This document shows positions 46,926 through 56,114 of a stretch of 64,000 bases of DNA, in pieces. Location: NCBI RefSeq assembly GCF_003344885.1, contig NZ_CP031155.1:310001-374000 (forward strand), given 5' to 3'. Within the stretch, counting starts at the first letter, position 1. Every line of letters begins with the position of its first letter. A model generated the notes under the pieces. That model was not told where the DNA came from and made no database searches. It saw nothing but the letters and a program-made list of their open reading frames with translations. Source of the stretch: Altererythrobacter sp. ZODW24. GTDB taxonomy: Bacteria; Pseudomonadota; Alphaproteobacteria; Sphingomonadales; Sphingomonadaceae. Both the position numbers and the translations under genes were made by a program.

Positions 46926-47582
46926 ATGGATATTATCCTCCTCGAACGTATCGAGAAGCTCGGCACAATCGGTGACGTTGTCACTGTGAAAGACGGCTAC
47001 GCCCGTAACTTCCTGCTGCCTAACAAGAAGGCTCTTCGCGCCAACGAAGGCAACAAGAAAGTCTTCGAAGCGAACCGCGAACGTCTTGAAAAAGAAAACG
47101 TGGAACGCCGCGGTGAAGCTGAAAAGGCTGGTGAAAAGGTTGATGGCGCAGAGATCGTTCTGATCCGTGCTTCGTCAAACTCCGGCCAACTTTATGGTTC
47201 GGTTACTGTTCGCGACATTGCTGAAAAGCTGGCTGAACAGGATCTCACCGTCGACCGGAAGCAGATCATTCTTGGCGCCCCGATCAAGACCATCGGCATG
47301 TTCGATGTTCGCGTTCGCTTGCACCCTGAAGTCGACGTGACGGTAAAGGCCAACGTGGCCCGCTCCGACGACGAAGCCGAGCTGCAAACGCAAGGCATCG
47401 ACGTCATGGCGGCCATGTTCGAAGAAGAACAAGCTGAGAAGAAAGGCTTCACCGAAGAAGTCGATCCTTCGCTTGAGCCAGGTGAAATTCCTGCCGACAT
47501 GCTCGAAGAAGGCGCTGAAGCAGCGGCTTCTGACGAAGCACCTGCTGACGAAGCAGCGTCAGAAGGCGAAACCGAAGCATAA
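46926..47582 (+). CDS. rplI: 50S ribosomal protein L9 with acidic C-terminal extension
   Basis: A 218-residue L9; the E. coli protein has 149. Residues 1-150 are standard: [40 protein letters not shown] and the C-domain [16 protein letters not shown]. Residues 155-218 form an added acidic tail of Glu, Ala, Asp and Pro ([20 protein letters not shown], then [17 protein letters not shown]). A strong TAAGGAGGA precedes the ATG. Confidence 0.97.
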   Translation: MDIILLERIEKLGTIGDVVTVKDGYARNFLLPNKKALRANEGNKKVFEANRERLEKENVERRGEAEKAGEKVDGAEIVLIRASSNSGQLYGSVTVRDIAEKLAEQDLTVDRKQIILGAPIKTIGMFDVRVRLHPEVDVTVKANVARSDDEAELQTQGIDVMAAMFEEEQAEKKGFTEEVDPSLEPGEIPADMLEEGAEAAASDEAPADEAASEGETEA

Positions 47583-47605
47583 GCTAAACGGTTTTGACAG
47601 ATTTG

Positions 47606-47636
47606 GGGCGCGGCCTTTGCGGGCTGCGCCCTTTTT
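47606..47636 (+). terminator. Terminator of rpsF-rpsR-rplI
   Basis: GGGCGC (47606-47611) pairs with GCGCCC (47626-47631), with inner G/C pairs, followed by TTTTTCTTT. A clear rho-independent terminator just past rplI. Confidence 0.85.
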
Positions 47637-47695
47637 CTTTGTTAAATTTCATGCTGCGACTTCAAAATGTCATCCGCGCGCGCTATTAGCTGTAG

Positions 47696-49135
47696 ATGAA
47701 AACGATAAAAGACATTCTCTCCGAACTCAGCGCAATCTATAATCAGTCCGTCGAGACCTTGCGCGCCGACATCCTTGCATTTGGCAAGGAAGGCACCATC
47801 CCCCCCGCCCGCCGCCGCAATGATGGCAGCTATTGCTACCCTGAATTACGGATGAGTTTTGCCGGCGGTAACCAGCCCGAAGATCGCAGCCGCGCCTTTG
47901 GCCGGCTCAACGATGCCGGAATCTATGCCACCACGGTAACCAAGCCCGAACTCTTCGCCGATTATCTGACCGAACAGTTGGAACTGATAACCAGCGACTA
48001 TGAAGTCGAACTGAGTGTCGAACGTTCGCGGCAAGAAATCCCCTTCCCCTATGTGCTCGACGGTGAGGCTGGCGCGGAGCTGGCCGGGATAAGTCCGCAA
48101 GAACTGGCCCGCCATTTCCCGGCGACCGAACTGGCGATGATCGGCGATGAATTGGCCGATGGGATCGAGATACTCGACTCTGATCTGCCGATCCCGCTCT
48201 CACTGTTCGACGGGCTACGCACCGACTTCTCGCTCGCCCGTCTCGCGCATTACACCGGCACGAATACGGAGCATTTCCAGAAGTTTATCCTGTTCACAAA
48301 CTATCACCGCTATGTCGATGAATTCGTACAATGGGCCGGCACGCAAATCGGTGATGGCCATTACACGGCGCTGTCGGGCGCGGGCGGGATGTATCTCGAC
48401 GAAGCGACGGATAATGCCGGCGAACATGCCTCCGACGCCGCGTGGCGCAAGCACCAAATGCCCGCCTATCACCTGATGGCAGAGGGCCGAAACGGCATCA
48501 CGCTCGTCAATATCGGTGTCGGGCCGTCCAATGCGAAGACGATTACCGACCACCTGGCAGTGTTGCGGCCGGAAAGTTGGCTGATGATCGGCCATTGCGG
48601 CGGCCTGCGCCCCACGCAGAAGATCGGCGATTACGTCCTCGCTCACGCCTATCTGCGTGATGATCACGTGCTCGACAGCGTGTTGCCACCCGAAATCCCA
48701 ATCCCCGCCATTGCCGAGGTGCAGCAGGCGCTCGCCAAGGCCGCGGAGACGGTCAGCGGAACCGGCGGCGCCGACCTCAAGAAGCGCATGCGCACGGGCA
48801 CGGTAGTGACCACGGACGACCGCAATTGGGAGCTACGCTACACCGATTCCGCCCGCCGCCTCAGCCTCAGCCGCGCGGTCGGCATCGATATGGAAAGCGC
48901 GACAATCGCCGCCCAAGGCTACCGCTTCCGCGTTCCCTACGGCACATTGTTATGCGTCTCCGACAAGCCGCTCCACGGCGAAATCAAGATGCCGGGCCAG
49001 GCCAACAAGTTCTACGAAGAGGCGATCAGTGCCCATTTGAAGATCGGAACGATGACCTGCGGCCTGCTAAGGGCTGAGGGGCAAAGGCTGCACTCACGGA
49101 AATTGCGCGCGTTCAACGAGCCGCCGTTTAGGTGA
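47696..49135 (+). CDS. amn: AMP nucleosidase
   Basis: A 479-residue Amn, which splits AMP to adenine and ribose 5-phosphate. The N-terminal regulatory domain includes PPARRRNDGSYCYPELRMSF; the catalytic nucleoside-phosphorylase-like half includes VNIGVGPSNAKTITDHLAVL, IGHCGGLRPTQKIGDYVLAH and GIDMESATIAAQGYRFRVPYG with the Met-Glu-Ser substrate motif. Full length for the family. Monocistronic. Confidence 0.95.
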   Translation: MKTIKDILSELSAIYNQSVETLRADILAFGKEGTIPPARRRNDGSYCYPELRMSFAGGNQPEDRSRAFGRLNDAGIYATTVTKPELFADYLTEQLELITSDYEVELSVERSRQEIPFPYVLDGEAGAELAGISPQELARHFPATELAMIGDELADGIEILDSDLPIPLSLFDGLRTDFSLARLAHYTGTNTEHFQKFILFTNYHRYVDEFVQWAGTQIGDGHYTALSGAGGMYLDEATDNAGEHASDAAWRKHQMPAYHLMAEGRNGITLVNIGVGPSNAKTITDHLAVLRPESWLMIGHCGGLRPTQKIGDYVLAHAYLRDDHVLDSVLPPEIPIPAIAEVQQALAKAAETVSGTGGADLKKRMRTGTVVTTDDRNWELRYTDSARRLSLSRAVGIDMESATIAAQGYRFRVPYGTLLCVSDKPLHGEIKMPGQANKFYEEAISAHLKIGTMTCGLLRAEGQRLHSRKLRAFNEPPFR

Positions 49136-49145
49136 GAGCAGGCAC

Positions 49146-49673
49146 TTATGTCGTTGTAACTGGCGTCTTGTTGACCGGCCGCTTGTCACGCTCTTCCGCA
49201 AACACGACGTCAGCTACGCTATCAAGGCTGTCAGCATAAAGGCGAAGCGCGGAAACGAAAGTCTTCGTACTCATCCCCTCGCCCGTCAGAATATCCCACG
49301 TCACCCAAGGGTCGCCTTCGTCGTCGAGCGCGATCGCGACGAAGCGGTACTTGTTTACCAACCTTGAGATCATATGGGCCGGCATTGGCTCTTCACGGTC
49401 CAATCCCGCGACGAATTGAACGGCATCACATTTGTCATGCGTTTCTTCATCGCAGCCATAGAAATAGACAAAGCCCGGGCCGGTGCCGAAATCAGTCTTA
49501 ATCAGCGGATCACCATCATCGTCAGTGTCCAAAACCGCCTTATACCCAGCGAACTCCATCGCCGTAACAATGCCCTTTGGATCAGCAGCGCTCACCTGTT
49601 CAGATGGAGCCTTCGCCTGTAGCGGTGACACGAGTGCCACCGCTCCGAGCATGAGCAGCGCGATATTCTTCAT
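49146..49673 (-). CDS. YbjN-domain secreted protein
   Basis: A 175-residue protein with a signal peptide (LLMLGAVALVSPLQA). The body fits the YbjN/TY3 fold: KGIVTAMEFAGYKAVLDTDD, GDPLIKTDFGTGPGFVYFYG, NKYRFVAIALDDEGDPWVTW, and TKTFVSALRLYADSLDSVAD. YbjN domains are linked to chaperone-like and secretion roles in a few cases; nothing specific can be inferred. It follows the M2 peptidase gene downstream on the same strand by 20 bp and may share its transcript. Confidence 0.78.
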   Translation of the reverse strand: MKNIALLMLGAVALVSPLQAKAPSEQVSAADPKGIVTAMEFAGYKAVLDTDDDGDPLIKTDFGTGPGFVYFYGCDEETHDKCDAVQFVAGLDREEPMPAHMISRLVNKYRFVAIALDDEGDPWVTWDILTGEGMSTKTFVSALRLYADSLDSVADVVFAEERDKRPVNKTPVTTT

Positions 49674-49693
49674 GGATGATCCGATCGGTTGCG

Positions 49694-51541
49694 TTACCAG
49701 CCTTGTGGCTTGCCCTTGTTCTGCTCGTCAAGCCATGCCTTCAGCGGCGCGAAGTATTCGATCATCGCCTTGCCGCTCATTTCACGGGTTCCTGTGAAAG
49801 CTTCCAGCGCATCAGGCCATGGCTTGGATGCACCCATTTCGAGCATTGCACCCAGGTTCTTGCCGACTTCTTCGTTGCCGTAGAAGGAACAGCGGTGAAG
49901 CGGCCCTTCCCAGCCCGCCTGATCGCAGGCCGCCTTGTAGAATTGGAACTGCAGAATGCGCGCAAGGAAGTAGCGCGAGTAAGGCGTGTTGCCCGGGATG
50001 TGATATTTCGCGCCCGGATCGAAAGCGTCGGCAGGGCGATCAACCGGCGGTGTAATGCCCTGATACTGCTCTTTCAAGCCGTGCCATGCCGTGTTGTATG
50101 TATCGGGCGTAATCGAGCCGTCGAAGACACCCCAGCGCCATTTATCGACCAACAGACCGAACGGCAGAAAGGCGACCTTATCCATCGCCTGACGCAAGAG
50201 CAGGCCGATATCCTTATCCGCACCGGGGACATCGGCGCGATCGAGCATGTCGATCTGGACGAGATATTCAGGCGTGATCGAAAGAGCGACCATATCGCCG
50301 ATGGCTTCGTGGAAGCCGTCATTCGCGCCGTTCAAATGCAGATAGTCCTGCGTTTTATATGCGCGCTGGTAATAATTATGACCCAGCTCGTGGTGGATAG
50401 TGATGAAGTCGTCCGCGTTTTTCTTGATGCACATCTTGATGCGGATGTCGTCCTTATTGTCGAGGTCCCAAGCGCTGGCATGGCACACGACATCACGGTC
50501 GGCTGGCTTGGTGAACTGACTGCGCTCGTAGAATGTTTCCGGCAGCGCTTCGAAGCCGAGTGAGGAGAAGAAGTCTTCGCCAACCCGGACCATATCGACT
50601 TCTGACAGGCCCTTCGCCGTGATCAGATCAGTGAGGTCATAACCGATATCGCCAGCACCCTCAGGTGCAACCAACGGATAGATATTGCCCCATTCCTGAG
50701 CCCACATATTACCGAGCAAATCAGCACGGATCGGACCGGTAGCCGACTGGACATCGTCACCATATTTCTCGTTCAGCTTGCTGCGGACATAGGTGTGAAG
50801 GCTGTCATAAAGCGGCTTCACTTCCTGCCACATCCGCTCAGTTTCGGCGGTGAACTCGTCTGCTGGCATATCGTAGCCCGAACGCCACATCGCACCGACA
50901 TCGGTGAAGCCCAGCTCGGCTGCGCCTTCATTAGCGATGGCGACCATGCGGGCGTAATCGTCCTTCATCGGCGCACCGACCTGCGTGTGCCAACTTGCCC
51001 ACATCTCAGACAGCTCTTCCGGCGTGCGTTCGAGGTTGCCCATCTCGGCTTCGATATCCGAACCGTTGATCGGCTCACCGTTCAACTTGCCCTCGCCCTT
51101 GCCGTATTGCGATCCCAACTTGGTAGCGATTTCGTTGAGTTCAGTTGCGGCACCGGCTGTTGTCGGGGCAGGAAGAACGATGCCGTTGCGCAGCATATCG
51201 AGCTTACGGGAGACTTCGGCGTCCAAGCCTGAGACTTTCGCATACTCTGCCGCTTGAAGGGCGTAATCCACCGACTTTTCGGTACCCTCAGCGCCGACTT
51301 GGGCTGCCAAAGCGTCCGTATCGACTGTGATGTAGGTCGCGTTGACCCAATAAGTCTTGCTGGCTTCAACCGAGAAATCGAAAAGGTCTTTCTCGACCAT
51401 ATCAACCCAATCGGCTGCGCCTTCGGGTGTCATCGGGAAGCCTGCGTCCATTGCGACACCAGCTTCTTCATGATGCTCAGCATAGGCTGGCGTTGCGATA
51501 CCAATTGCGAGCGCGGCTAGAGCGACTGAAGCGAATTTCAT
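49694..51541 (-). CDS. M2 family peptidyl-dipeptidase (ACE-like)
   Basis: A 615-residue exported zinc dipeptidyl-carboxypeptidase. Signal peptide MKFASVALAALAIGIATPAY (ATG 51541 chosen; longer versions lack a signal). The zinc site is FITIHHELGHNYYQRAY (H-E-x-x-H), and the third ligand Glu lies in GANDGFHEAIGDMVALS (E-A-I-G-D). The substrate-chloride region DKWRWGVFDGSITPDTYN and HIPGNTPYSRYFLARILQFQ are typical of the family. Likely periplasmic peptide processing. Confidence 0.93.
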   Translation of the reverse strand: MKFASVALAALAIGIATPAYAEHHEEAGVAMDAGFPMTPEGAADWVDMVEKDLFDFSVEASKTYWVNATYITVDTDALAAQVGAEGTEKSVDYALQAAEYAKVSGLDAEVSRKLDMLRNGIVLPAPTTAGAATELNEIATKLGSQYGKGEGKLNGEPINGSDIEAEMGNLERTPEELSEMWASWHTQVGAPMKDDYARMVAIANEGAAELGFTDVGAMWRSGYDMPADEFTAETERMWQEVKPLYDSLHTYVRSKLNEKYGDDVQSATGPIRADLLGNMWAQEWGNIYPLVAPEGAGDIGYDLTDLITAKGLSEVDMVRVGEDFFSSLGFEALPETFYERSQFTKPADRDVVCHASAWDLDNKDDIRIKMCIKKNADDFITIHHELGHNYYQRAYKTQDYLHLNGANDGFHEAIGDMVALSITPEYLVQIDMLDRADVPGADKDIGLLLRQAMDKVAFLPFGLLVDKWRWGVFDGSITPDTYNTAWHGLKEQYQGITPPVDRPADAFDPGAKYHIPGNTPYSRYFLARILQFQFYKAACDQAGWEGPLHRCSFYGNEEVGKNLGAMLEMGASKPWPDALEAFTGTREMSGKAMIEYFAPLKAWLDEQNKGKPQGW

Positions 51542-51609
51542 AAAGCGGTCCCTATATTCTCGAAATGTCGTTGCTGTTGTTACCAGTCTGGACCTGCAGG
51601 GAGGCTTAA

Positions 51610-52128
51610 TCAAGCGCTCCGCTTGGCCGCCCGATAATCGATCAACAGTCCGGCGATCACGCCGACGAAGGTTGCGATCCAAGCCACCATTTTGACCGGA
51701 CGGACGGTCGCTGCGAGACCCGCGAGATCATCTGTCCCGCGAAAATTCGCCAACTGGATCAGCTGCACTGTGGTTTCGGCAAGATCGGTTAGCAGGAATG
51801 TAACCGCAGCGATGCTCACCAACGTCCCGAGCGTTCTTAAGCCCTGTCCGCCGGCACGCCGGAAATAGAGCCCGGCAAACAGCGATGCGACACCGTATAT
51901 TACGATGAATATGAGGTCAGAGATCATGGCTATCGCTGCCTCGTTCGAAACACCGCCCATTTTCCATGCTGCCTGAATTCGGTCGACTTCCACCGCTGTC
52001 CCGGCAGCCTGATGATCAAGAATTCCATTTGGAACGGCAGTCAAAATCAACGGTGCATGCAAGGCCAGAGTTACTGCAAACGAAGCCAGTCCAATCAGCC
52101 AGTACAAGAGCACCTTCGTACGGCTCAT
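51610..52128 (-). CDS. Four-helix membrane protein, unknown
   Basis: A 172-residue membrane protein with four predicted helices (about 8-28, 65-88, 100-122 and 145-163). The conserved-looking residues include an early ALHAPLILTAVPNGI loop. It overlaps the alpha/beta-hydrolase gene by ATGA and so belongs to the coupled run ending near asd. I do not recognise the family; it resembles uncharacterised DUF4386-type membrane proteins only in general plan. Function unknown. Confidence 0.7.
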   Translation of the reverse strand: MSRTKVLLYWLIGLASFAVTLALHAPLILTAVPNGILDHQAAGTAVEVDRIQAAWKMGGVSNEAAIAMISDLIFIVIYGVASLFAGLYFRRAGGQGLRTLGTLVSIAAVTFLLTDLAETTVQLIQLANFRGTDDLAGLAATVRPVKMVAWIATFVGVIAGLLIDYRAAKRSA

Positions 52129-52886
52129 GTATCTGCCTTCAGGAAAACTGCAATCGCAGCGCCTAGTTCGCGTTTGGTCACACAGCTCATATGCGTACCG
52201 GGGATTTCCACGTGGACGGCGTGAGGCAGCGCCTCGACCAAATCAGTCGGTGAACCATTGTCACGGTCTTCATCGCCGCAGATGACCGCGGTCGGCATGG
52301 CGATCTTGGCAAGCCCTTCTGGCGAGGTGTCGCTTACCGCCTGAAGCAGATGTCGCGCGGCCACGCGGTCAATCTTCATCGTCTTCATAAACTGTGTAGC
52401 AAAGTAGGCCGGATCACCGCGCTCGATACTATCAAAGCGGTCTATCGCATCGATGAAGAAGTCAGACCGTCCCGCCCAACCAGCAAGACCCTGTAGCCCC
52501 ATGCCGGAAAGAACCAGCTTTCCCGGCTCCAACCCCAACATCACCGCGCGCACTGCCGTTCGCGCACCCAGGGAGAAACCCACCAGATCGAAATCTTCAA
52601 GCTGGAGCGCCTCCGCAATTGCGATAGTATCGCGCGCCAGCACATCCTCAGGATAATCGGCGGCATCATGCGGTTTTGCAGAGGCGCCATGTGCGCGCAA
52701 ATCGGGCATGATGCATTCGAAGCCAGCCTCTACCAACTGAGCAGCGTGACCATAACGCACCCAGTTCATGTCCGCGCTGGAGAACAGACCATGAAGCATA
52801 AGAACCGGCCGTCCCTCGCCCGTCGAATGGACCGCTAGCTCCTGGCCATCAAACGATGGCACCATCAGCGTTGAGAACGTGCTCAC
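52125..52886 (-). CDS. Alpha/beta fold hydrolase
   Basis: A 253-residue hydrolase. HGLFSSADMNWVRYG at the oxyanion site, nucleophile elbow DLVGFSLGARTAVRAVML (G-x-S-x-G), acid in VICGDEDRDNGSPTDLVE and His in HVEIPGTHMSCVTKRELG. The substrate is unknown. It is coupled at both ends: ATGA overlaps with the DsbA-like isomerase gene upstream and the four-helix membrane protein downstream. Confidence 0.85.
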   Translation of the reverse strand: MSTFSTLMVPSFDGQELAVHSTGEGRPVLMLHGLFSSADMNWVRYGHAAQLVEAGFECIMPDLRAHGASAKPHDAADYPEDVLARDTIAIAEALQLEDFDLVGFSLGARTAVRAVMLGLEPGKLVLSGMGLQGLAGWAGRSDFFIDAIDRFDSIERGDPAYFATQFMKTMKIDRVAARHLLQAVSDTSPEGLAKIAMPTAVICGDEDRDNGSPTDLVEALPHAVHVEIPGTHMSCVTKRELGAAIAVFLKADT

Positions 52887-53533
52887 CGCTCGGCCAGACC
52901 CTTCTCATTCATTCGCCAAAGCACCATTTCTATCCGGTCCTGACCAAAGAATGGCTCACCATCAAATACCAGAGTCGGCACACCCCAATGGCCGGTTGCC
53001 TCAAGCGCATCCTGATTTCCGGCGATCTCTGCGTCGAGTGCCTCGAAGTCGGATTCAACCTCGGTTTCAAGCTCGGCATAGTCCAAACCGGAGCGCTCAG
53101 CCGCCCCTGCCAAGTGGGCGCCTTCATGCCAGTTGTCGGTCTTGCCGTTCCATATCAGCTTTGAAACTTCATCAGCGAACACCAGTCCCCTGCCCTTGCG
53201 CGCCGCAGCCTGCCCCATCCGCACGAGCCGGTATATATGAGGCTGCTCGGCAGAAATCGTCATGGTGGCGATATCCTGAACCACCGGATCAGGGCGCGGC
53301 CAGCGATAGGGGATATCCAAATGCTGAGCCACGCGCGCCGCGTCCATAAAGATGTAGCGTCCCGCCGCTTTGTTGCCCTCGGCAAAGAACTCCGGTTGCC
53401 GGATCGCCAGCGGATAGACGGGGCGCAGCGCAATTTCGACGTCATAAAGCTCAGTCAGCGCGCGGTATCTGCCAATCGCTAGATAGCTATAGGGTGAGCG
53501 GAAAGACCAGAAGAGTTCAGCTGTCTGGATCAT
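52883..53533 (-). CDS. DsbA-like thioredoxin fold, 2-hydroxychromene-2-carboxylate isomerase family
   Basis: A 216-residue GSH-dependent isomerase-type protein. It starts AELFWSFRSPYSYLAIGRYR (the S-P-Y-S-Y active-site stretch of the kappa-class/HCCA isomerases, Ser in place of Cys), then the helical insert, and the C-terminal GHWGVPTLVFDGEPFFGQDR with the cis-Pro loop. Substrates may be aromatic degradation intermediates. It overlaps both neighbours by 4 bases. Confidence 0.83.
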   Translation of the reverse strand: MIQTAELFWSFRSPYSYLAIGRYRALTELYDVEIALRPVYPLAIRQPEFFAEGNKAAGRYIFMDAARVAQHLDIPYRWPRPDPVVQDIATMTISAEQPHIYRLVRMGQAAARKGRGLVFADEVSKLIWNGKTDNWHEGAHLAGAAERSGLDYAELETEVESDFEALDAEIAGNQDALEATGHWGVPTLVFDGEPFFGQDRIEMVLWRMNEKGLAER

Positions 53534-54129
53534 CGGAAAAAGCAGTTCGTACCGGCGTAAAGGCTGTCGATCTGTTTCGCGTCATCATCGCCTGTGGTGA
53601 AGAAGCCAATCCCTTCGTCTGTGGCATATTCCTCGCCCAGCGTGCTGTCTTCCAGCGGATCCATGGAGTAAACGGCGCTCGCCTCCGTCAAAGTCGAACC
53701 GACACTAAGCCCTTCAGCTGTAGCGACCCGCTCTTTATCCGCGGGCTCCCTGAGGAACCAACCGACTAAATTCTCGTCCTGAAAATTCAATGTAAGCCCG
53801 CCAGGATATGCCGTGAATTCCATCGGACCAGCACCGCATTCGGCGTTTTCTTGACGGTCTTCTGGTTCACCAAGCGCCGCGGTGACAGCCGTCTCGGTCA
53901 GCTCACGCGTTGAACCAAAAGGAATGCGCAAGCCATCGGCGCCCGTGGTTCGGATGTCTTCACCAAAAAGGCGGACGTTTCCTGCAGTTTCGGAGGACTG
54001 ATCGTAGGGCGCTTCCATGCTGGTCTGCCCAGCGGGCGCCGTTCCGGGCTCTGCCGAACAGCCTGTGATCAGCAGCGTTGCCGTAGAGATCGAAAATAGT
54101 GCTTTCCAAGTCTGCATGGCTGCAGTCAC
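53530..54129 (-). CDS. Small lipoprotein of unknown function
   Basis: A 199-residue lipoprotein: after a short start, ALFSISTATLLITGCSAEPG places the lipidated Cys after ITG. The body is acidic and includes LRIPFGSTRELTETAVTAAL and an apparent disulphide pair (NAECGAGPM and GTNCFFR). It overlaps the asd stop by 4 bases as GTGA (a GTG start, or ATG 54117). Function unknown. Its coupling to asd is only positional. Confidence 0.72.
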   Translation of the reverse strand: MTAAMQTWKALFSISTATLLITGCSAEPGTAPAGQTSMEAPYDQSSETAGNVRLFGEDIRTTGADGLRIPFGSTRELTETAVTAALGEPEDRQENAECGAGPMEFTAYPGGLTLNFQDENLVGWFLREPADKERVATAEGLSVGSTLTEASAVYSMDPLEDSTLGEEYATDEGIGFFTTGDDDAKQIDSLYAGTNCFFR

Positions 54130-55151
54130 CCCTTCTTCAGATGCCGCCGCCCCAGCAATTCAGCGATCTGAACTGCATTAAGCGCCGCGCCTTTGCGCAA
54201 GTTGTCGGAAACGCACCAGAGTGACAAGCCATTCTCGACCGTAGGGTCTTCGCGCACGCGGCTGATGTAAGTTGCGCCCTCGCCTGCAGCTTCGGTTGGC
54301 GTGACATAGCCGCCATCTTCGCGCTTATCGACCAGCATAATGCCGGGTGCTTCGCGGAGAATTTCTTGTGCTTGCTCCGCCGTGATTTCCTTTTCGAACT
54401 CGATATTGATGCTTTCGCTGTGGCCAACGAATACCGGCACGCGGACGCAAGTGGCATTCATCTTGATCTTGGGATCGAGGATTTTCTTCGTTTCGACCAC
54501 CATCTTCCACTCTTCTTTGGTCGAACCATCGTCGAGGAATACGTCGATATGCGGGATTACATTGAAAGCGATCTGCTTGGTAAAGGTGCTTGGTTCAACT
54601 GCATCACCTACGAAGATCGCACGGCTCTGTGTGAAAAGCTCGTCCATGCCAGCTTTGCCTGCGCCCGATACTGACTGATAAGTCGAAACAACCACGCGCT
54701 TGATAACGGCGGCGTCATGCAGCGGCTTCAGCGCGACAACCAGCTGGGCGGTCGAGCAATTGGGGTTCGCGATAATGTTGCGCTTGGAATACATGTCGAT
54801 ATCGTCCGGGTTCACTTCCGGCACGATCAACGGCACGTCAGGATCCATGCGGTAGAGCGAGCTATTGTCGATCACCACACATCCTGCCGCCGCAGCCTTG
54901 GGCGCATATTCCTTCGCCGGGCCGGAGCCTGCGGAGAACAAAGCGATGTCCCAACCGGCCCAGTCGAAATGCTCGATATTCTTGCATTTGAGCATCTTGC
55001 CCGTGTCGCCGAATTCGACCTCACTGCCGTGGCTGCGCGAGCTGGCGACAGCGGCGATTTCGTCAATCGGAAACTCGCGTTCGGCAAGAATCTGCATCAT
55101 CTCGCGTCCGACATTCCCGGTCGCACCGACGACAGCTACCCGATAACCCAA
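54126..55151 (-). CDS. asd: Aspartate-semialdehyde dehydrogenase
   Basis: A 341-residue Asd for lysine, threonine, methionine and diaminopimelate synthesis. Cofactor loop VAVVGATGNVGREMMQIL, the catalytic Cys in IIANPNCSTAQLVVALKP, the active-site His in VRVPVFVGHSESINIEFEKE, and SVSGAGKAGMDELFTQS. Normal length. It heads the coupled minus-strand run (asd, lipoprotein, isomerase, hydrolase, membrane protein) and is divergent from a hydrolase gene. Confidence 0.96.
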   Translation of the reverse strand: MGYRVAVVGATGNVGREMMQILAEREFPIDEIAAVASSRSHGSEVEFGDTGKMLKCKNIEHFDWAGWDIALFSAGSGPAKEYAPKAAAAGCVVIDNSSLYRMDPDVPLIVPEVNPDDIDMYSKRNIIANPNCSTAQLVVALKPLHDAAVIKRVVVSTYQSVSGAGKAGMDELFTQSRAIFVGDAVEPSTFTKQIAFNVIPHIDVFLDDGSTKEEWKMVVETKKILDPKIKMNATCVRVPVFVGHSESINIEFEKEITAEQAQEILREAPGIMLVDKREDGGYVTPTEAAGEGATYISRVREDPTVENGLSLWCVSDNLRKGAALNAVQIAELLGRRHLKKG

Positions 55152-55253
55152 TTCAATTCTCCTAGCATTACACTGCTTATTGCACTTGTTGCGCCAGCCT
55201 CTAGCATCAATTTACCCGCGCGGAACCGCGCAATCGAATGCAAGGGCTGAACA

Positions 55254-56111
55254 ATGGCGATCTCGATAGAGCAGTGGCGTGGGCAAGCGAAGCATTTCCA
55301 ATTCGAGGGCAAAAAGATCAGCTATTGGACCGGCGGCGAAGGCGAGCCGCTGTTGCTGGTCCATGGCTATCCCACAGCCGCTTGGGACTGGGCGCCGACA
55401 TGGGACACGCTGGGAGCTCAGCATAGCCTGATTGCAGCGGATATGATTGGGTTTGGACTGTCGGATAAGCCGCGCTCGGGATACTCAATCCTCCAGCAAG
55501 CGGATATGCATCTGGCGTTGCTCAAGCATCTGGAAATCGGCGAATTTGACGCGATTGTGCATGATTACGGCGTATCCGTCGGACAGGAACTTCTCGCGCG
55601 CCAGCTAGAGGGCAGCGGCGCGGAGGGCCTTGGTAAGATGGTATTCCTCAACGGAGGTATATTCCCGGACCAGCACCGCCCCGTTCCTATTCAAAAGTTT
55701 GGCGTGTCACCGTTGGGGTTTCTGGTGGGCATGCTCATCAACCGCAAGGGCTTCGGCAAGAGTTTCTCCGCCGTATTCGGACCGGATACACAGCCCAGCG
55801 CGAAGGAACTAGACGAGTTCTGGTCGCTGATGACCGAACAGGACGGCCACCGGATCATGCACAAGCTGCTGCATTACATCGCCGACCGCCGCACGCATGA
55901 GCCGCGCTGGGTCGGCGTGTTGGAGCAGGTTCAGGACAAGATCGGCCTGATCAACGGCGCGCTCGATCCGGTGTCAGGCGAGCACGCCTTTAAACGCTGG
56001 GTGGAATACTTGCCCAACGCCAAGGCGCATCTGCTGCCCGACGTGGGACATTACCCCCATGTCGAAGCACCAGACCGCGTTGCGGCGAAAGCGCTGGAGT
56101 GGCTCACTTAA
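55254..56111 (+). CDS. Alpha/beta hydrolase, haloalkane dehalogenase/epoxide hydrolase-like
   Basis: A 285-residue hydrolase. The oxyanion motif LLLVHGYPTAAWDWAPTWDT, then DMIGFGLSDKP and the elbow DAIVHDYGVSVGQELLARQL, where the nucleophile position is Asp (H-D-Y-G) as in dehalogenases and epoxide hydrolases. His is in LPDVGHYPHVEAPDRV and the acid in LINGALDPVSGEH. The cap domain is in the middle. The halide-binding residues are not certain, so the activity stays open. Confidence 0.84.
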   Translation: MAISIEQWRGQAKHFQFEGKKISYWTGGEGEPLLLVHGYPTAAWDWAPTWDTLGAQHSLIAADMIGFGLSDKPRSGYSILQQADMHLALLKHLEIGEFDAIVHDYGVSVGQELLARQLEGSGAEGLGKMVFLNGGIFPDQHRPVPIQKFGVSPLGFLVGMLINRKGFGKSFSAVFGPDTQPSAKELDEFWSLMTEQDGHRIMHKLLHYIADRRTHEPRWVGVLEQVQDKIGLINGALDPVSGEHAFKRWVEYLPNAKAHLLPDVGHYPHVEAPDRVAAKALEWLT

Positions 56112-56114
56112 GGT

